Origin: Cytophagaceae bacterium ABcell3
GTDB taxonomy: Bacteria; Bacteroidota; Bacteroidia; Cytophagales; Cytophagaceae
Direction of reading: 5' to 3'
Assembly: GCA_030913385.1 (NCBI GenBank)
Contig: CP133159.1
Coordinates: forward strand, 2,564,584-2,628,583
DNA: 64,000 nucleotides
The position numbers were made by a program, and so were the translations under genes. This document shows, in pieces, positions 60,580 to 64,000 of the stretch. Numbering within the stretch: position 1 is the first letter of the stretch; each line of letters starts with the position of its first letter. The notes beneath the pieces were generated by a model, which saw only the letters and a list, made by a program, of their open reading frames with translations, did not search any database and was not told the DNA's origin.

Positions 60580-60724
60580 AACCTGAAATATGCATTATAA
60601 CTTTCTATTGCGTGGCAAAATAACTTCAAATCAGACGCTTCGCTCGCATTTGATTTTTAACCATAGAACCACTATGCTTTGCATACCAAATACGCTTATT
60701 TTTTGCTCTTTTGCCCCTCATAAT
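60580..60724. repeat. terminal-inverted-repeat element, copy C (right end degraded)
   Basis: The left end AACCTGAAATATGCATTATAA and the core CAGACGCTTCGCTCGCATTT match copy B almost base for base, and the match continues through TTTTGCCCC. The right terminal repeat is missing or decayed. It starts 43 bases upstream of the cupin pseudogene start. Confidence 0.78.
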
Positions 60725-60952
60725 GTAAAAATAGTAAGGGACATGGCCTGGAGCAATGAGCATCATCAAGTCTATCAATGATGTAGGTCAGGTTCAGTTG
60801 TTGATATAAGGTTTCTTGTTATATGTTTGGTGTTTTTTAGAGGTTGCCCGTTTATTTTCTTATTTTGTTTTGTATTAGCAAGGCGCTGCTAAAAGGAGGT
60901 GCTTTTATATACTTTTCTTAGGATGCTTTCAGGATAAATTTAATCATACAAC
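60725..60952. other. intergenic stretch before the frameshifted secreted-protein gene
   Basis: AT-rich with a short TAGCA/TGCTA hairpin near 60880 and an AAAGGAGG-like sequence (60894-60900) too far from the next ATG to be its ribosome site. No gene is supported. Confidence 0.4.
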
Positions 60953-61719
60953 ATGAAAAATGCCTTTTTTCTTTTATTGCTTTTTGTATTTTATGCCTCT
61001 GCCGTTTCAGGACAAGTTAAAAACATTCATGTGTTTGTAGCCCTTTGTGACAATGAGCATCAGGGCATCGTTCCAGTTCCTGCATCTATAGGCAACGGAA
61101 AGGATCCGCGCAACAATTTGTATTGGGGAGCTTCCTATGGTGTAAAAACCTATTTTCAACATAAGTCACCGGAGTGGGAACTAATTAAAGAAATAAAAAG
61201 TAAAAGTCCCTTTGTGCTTGAAAGACTGCTTTTCAAGCTTAAGGAGAAAGATGTATATATGCTGGCAGATGCCTATGACGGAGAACAGATAAAAGTATGT
61301 ACCGAAGATTTTCTGAAAGCGGCAAATGGACAGCAGCCTTTGGAAATAACTTCAGGTGATCTTAAGCTTAGCTTCGGCGGTGGGTCAGATCTGCTTGCCT
61401 ATACAGGTCATGATGGTCTGATGGATTTTGGAGTGAATATTTCTTACGCAGAAGCACCGACAAGATAAGGGATGCAATCATTTTAGCATGTATCAGCCAG
61501 TCATATTATGCTCCAGAAATAAAAAAGGCTGGTGCAAACCCGGTTTTGTGGACAACAAACCTGATGGCTCCTGAGGCTTATGTCCTGAAAGCCGCAATTG
61601 ACGGGTGGATAGGAGAGGAGTCGGGCAATGAAATCCGGGAAAGGGCTGCGCAGGCTTATAACAAGTATCAGAAATGTGGTATAAACGGGGCGAGGAGACT
61701 TTTTGCGACTGGTTTTTAA
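60953..61719 (+). pseudogene. secreted-protein gene with a frameshift near 61460
   Basis: The first frame encodes a signal peptide (MKNAFFLLLLFVFYASAVSG) and a domain starting VKNIHVFVALCDNEHQGIVP with NGKDPRNNLYWGASYGVKTY, then stops at 61466. A shifted frame continues from about 61460 with RDAIILACISQSYYAPEIKK, NPVLWTTNLMAPEAYVLKAA and RAAQAYNKYQKCG to TAA at 61717-61719. The two parts read as one family of about 255 residues. A one-base change near CAAGATAAGGG is the likely break. The function is unknown. Confidence 0.82.
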
Positions 61720-61748
61720 AGGTCTCCAAATATTTTTTGTTAAAGGTT

Positions 61749-62600
61749 ATGAAGAGTATCTTTTTTTTGTTGCTTCTTTTTTGCCAGTATCAGGCGTTAA
61801 CTCAAGTTTTACACTTTGGCTATTCTGATTATAGTGGTAATATGTTTTTTCAAGGAAAAAACATTTATACAGATATCGTTCCTGAAATTTCAAATAGTCA
61901 GATAAACGATCTTTTGCAAGATGAGTTTATTATAAGCTGGCCTGGATATGGCCATGTTTACTGTGACAGTCTCAAATTTTTCTTCAGGAAAGGATACAAA
62001 ATAGCCAGACAAGATGGAAAAACAAGCATTCAGTTAAAATACTTCGACTTCAGATCGTCAGGAAACCGGATGATTAATAAGGCAGAACTGGTGAAAATTA
62101 TGATTGCAGGGTGTGAATGTGAAGTTTATGGGCAACTTCTTAATGATCAGGAAGAATTTTCAAAAAAAATCTCCGGCCATTCTTACTCTTTTGAATCTGT
62201 TGTACCTGATATTGCTAAAGTTTATTTTTTAGTTTATCAAAGTGGAGATGTTTCAGATATACAAGACTTTAAGCTTCAAGATACTATTTTCAGGTATATA
62301 GAGAAAGCAGAAATTCTGAATGACTCCTTGAAAGAAAAAGTTCTGAATCTTGTTTTAGACAATTGTTCTTTTAATTATATACCTACGCTTAGTGGTGTTT
62401 ATGATTTTTCGCTGGTGTTTGTAGATAGGGGTGATAGGTTTATTGGCAAGATGGATTTTAATTATAGTTTAACATATTCTTTAATGTTTTATAGTCGCGA
62501 AATGAATAAGTATTTAAGTCATGTTGGTGAAATATACCATAAAAAGTTTGTTGAGCTTGAGGAGCTGCTTTCTCCTTATTTGGATAAGTTGCAAAAATGA
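61749..62600 (+). CDS. secreted protein of unknown function
   Basis: A 283-residue exported protein. ATG at 61749 gives a signal peptide (MKSIFFLLLLFCQYQALTQV). An earlier in-frame start would overlap the previous gene and lack a signal. The mature protein is beta/alpha mixed, rich in Asp and aromatic residues, with no recognisable motif; Cys appears in AGCECEVYGQ. It follows the frameshifted gene by 29 bases and may share its transcript. Confidence 0.6.
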   Translation: MKSIFFLLLLFCQYQALTQVLHFGYSDYSGNMFFQGKNIYTDIVPEISNSQINDLLQDEFIISWPGYGHVYCDSLKFFFRKGYKIARQDGKTSIQLKYFDFRSSGNRMINKAELVKIMIAGCECEVYGQLLNDQEEFSKKISGHSYSFESVVPDIAKVYFLVYQSGDVSDIQDFKLQDTIFRYIEKAEILNDSLKEKVLNLVLDNCSFNYIPTLSGVYDFSLVFVDRGDRFIGKMDFNYSLTYSLMFYSREMNKYLSHVGEIYHKKFVELEELLSPYLDKLQK

Positions 62601-62679
62601 TGTTTTGAGAAAGTTTTAGCAGCTTTATCTGGCTAATGAGCTTTGGGAATAAATAATATAAGTTACCTGGAGGTTTTTC

Positions 62680-63180
62680 ATGAAAATAGCAATACTAGCA
62701 GTACTGATAATGCTGGTTGTGGGAATAGCGGGCGAAATCCTGTCTCTGACTGGTATTTATAATGTTCAGGAAGTAACGCGGAACATATTGGGCGTGGGGC
62801 GTCTGGCTGCCATTGGATTGCTGCTGTATTATGGCAGCCTGCGTAGCAGGACAGTCTTCTATAGCTTAATGATAGTATCTGCTGGAATTTTTGTCCTTGG
62901 CAATCTTCTTGAAATTATGCACTGGCCGGGGGCAGATGTGTTTATCACAACTGGTCTTGCCGGGCTTCCTTTGGTGTACTCTGTCCATTATCTGAGCAAG
63001 GAGGTCAAACAACTTCTTGATCACCTGAAGGTACTGTGGGTCTGGTTGTTTGTTGTTCCTGTTTTTCTGAGGGTCTTTCATGTCTCATATCCGACTTTTA
63101 TGCTTTTTGCAGAGTGGGGTGTTTTCTTGCTTTTGTTTTCCTTGTTTGCATTTAAGATGTTGATGTATTCAAAATCATAA
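62680..63180 (+). CDS. GldL-like integral membrane protein
   Basis: A 166-residue protein with about five hydrophobic helices. The block GNLLEIMHWPGADVFITTGL (about 74-93) closely resembles the GldL N-terminal region (KILHWPGA), the membrane part of the gliding and type IX secretion motor. It lacks the cytoplasmic tail of true GldL, and no gldK, gldM or gldN is adjacent. It may be a paralogue with another role. It lies 50 bases upstream of the actin-like gene. Confidence 0.7.
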   Translation: MKIAILAVLIMLVVGIAGEILSLTGIYNVQEVTRNILGVGRLAAIGLLLYYGSLRSRTVFYSLMIVSAGIFVLGNLLEIMHWPGADVFITTGLAGLPLVYSVHYLSKEVKQLLDHLKVLWVWLFVVPVFLRVFHVSYPTFMLFAEWGVFLLLFSLFAFKMLMYSKS

Positions 63181-63230
63181 GACCATGTAAGTTTTGATTA
63201 ACTTAACTTCCATCCTTTTTATAATAGCTT

Positions 63231-64000
63231 ATGGGACTTTTTAATTTTTCTAAAACCATCGGTATTGATCCGGGTAGTTATTATCTTCGGCTTGTTTGCG
63301 AAGGGGAGATTATCTTTAACGAACCTTCAGTGGTGTCTGTAGTTCCGGAAAGTGGTGAGGTTTCCGGACATGGGTTCAATGCGCTGGAAAATACACGTCA
63401 CGAAACTATCTGGCCTGTTAATCGTGTTATCGGTGACTTTCATGCATTTGAAAACCTCTTGAGACATGGGGTAAACAAAGGGCTTAATGAAACTTCATGG
63501 TTAACCCCTGCTCATAGTATGTATTTTAGTATTCCTGTTAATGTTACAGAAGTAGAAAAAAGGGCATACCGAGATTCTGGGTTGCACGCAGGTGCAAGAG
63601 AGGTTTATATGACTTGGCAGCCGGTAAGTGCTGCTATCGGTTTGGGTGTTTTACAGAGGAAAAAAGATTTTGTGATTGTGGATATAAGTGCTTCAAAAAC
63701 AGAAGTTACTGTTTTTTCAAATTCATGGCTGGTTTGTGAAGGCGGTATTCCTTTTGGAACATGTAAACTTTGGCGAATGCTGCGGAATTTCATTTTTCGG
63801 AACTTTGGTTTACGTGCATCAGATAAAGAGCTGGATGAAATAATCGCTTCATTAGGGCAGCCCGTCTCTTCTCCCGGTTTCTATGTTCAGAAATCAGTTA
63901 TTAAGCAAGAGCAGCTTTCACCTGTTTGGGATATTTTCTATAAGGTTGTTGAAGATAAGGTGCTAGAGATAATAGAGCAGGCGACAGATTGTTGTGACAT
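63231..64000 (+). CDS. divergent MreB-like actin homologue (partial, runs off the window)
   Basis: The frame from ATG at 63231 is open to the window edge (256 codons so far). It begins MGLFNFSKTIGIDPGSYYLR. MreB features are visible: the phosphate-1 loop IGIDPGS (10-16), EGEIIFNEPSVVSV, and the IPVNVTEVEKRAYRDSGLHA helix. Two active-site elements differ from MreB: the catalytic Glu of EEPxAAAIG is Gln130 (TWQPVSAAIGLG), and the second phosphate loop reads VDISASKTEV instead of DIGGGTTE. ATP hydrolysis may be weak or lost. The C-terminal part is not seen. Confidence 0.72.
   Translation, partial: MGLFNFSKTIGIDPGSYYLRLVCEGEIIFNEPSVVSVVPESGEVSGHGFNALENTRHETIWPVNRVIGDFHAFENLLRHGVNKGLNETSWLTPAHSMYFSIPVNVTEVEKRAYRDSGLHAGAREVYMTWQPVSAAIGLGVLQRKKDFVIVDISASKTEVTVFSNSWLVCEGGIPFGTCKLWRMLRNFIFRNFGLRASDKELDEIIASLGQPVSSPGFYVQKSVIKQEQLSPVWDIFYKVVEDKVLEIIEQATDCCD

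Noticed and set aside
1-64000. CRISPR arrays or prophage
   Set aside because: No regularly spaced direct repeats and no phage structural genes were seen in the window.

Overview
The window reads as a chromosome segment of a Bacteroidota bacterium, most likely class Cytophagia / order Cytophagales. The evidence is AT-rich DNA with little Shine-Dalgarno signal, a few TAnnTTTG-type -7 boxes, and lineage-typical genes: a short AMP nucleosidase, an alpha/beta-fused 2-oxoacid dehydrogenase E1, two-domain DUF1573, a stand-alone HsdR-N protein, a GldL-like membrane protein and SigX-like ECF sigma factors. The species is not identifiable from sequence alone.

Layout. 1-12 kb: tRNA-Arg(CCG), sucC, a LolD-type ATPase, two paralogous ECF sigma factors with a 58-residue basic protein between them, recQ, an Mla-type lipid transport operon (permease, ATPase, MCE protein), and an RqcH/NEMF homologue whose last codons are replaced by an intact ISAs1-family element (exact 18-bp inverted repeats, exact 10-bp target duplication). 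12-34 kb: mostly housekeeping genes: menE, an SRAP protein with an unusual active-site substitution, hisG-hisD, a cold-shock protein, AMP nucleosidase, alanine dehydrogenase, DUF1573, fused branched-chain E1, a LuxE-like protein, surE, a response regulator and GAF histidine kinase facing each other, and a GH5 lipoprotein.

35-60 kb is a nitrate/NO respiration island bracketed by two different moaA genes. On the minus strand, napD-napA-napB-tetraheme cytochrome-NrfC-like-NrfD-like-moaA looks like one operon. It encodes a periplasmic nitrate reductase fed by an NrfCD-type quinol module, and its NapB is an apparent internal duplication with four hemes. Divergent from it is a quinol-dependent NO reductase (norZ). 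Next come a methyltransferase, a RIC/ScdA iron-sulfur repair protein, a fusion of a small PRPP-synthetase-annotated domain with hemerythrin behind a perfect 28-bp palindrome, and an Rrf2 regulator. A second, different molybdoenzyme operon follows: NarI-like membrane protein, Nas/NarB-like catalytic subunit without a Tat signal, four-cluster ferredoxin, Rieske protein and a small membrane protein. Across a resident IS3-family element lie two overlapping NarK-type transporters, then moaA2 and a lipoprotein cytochrome c. My reading is that nitrate can be reduced on both sides of the membrane, with NO scavenged by norZ, RIC and the hemerythrin fusion. No nitrite reductase gene is present in the window.

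60-64 kb contains decay and oddities: a cupin gene with one in-frame stop, a frameshifted secreted-protein gene, an unknown secreted protein, a GldL-like membrane protein, and the start of a divergent MreB-like actin that runs off the edge. A family of short terminal-inverted-repeat elements (four intergenic copies, about 100-167 bp) is scattered across the window.
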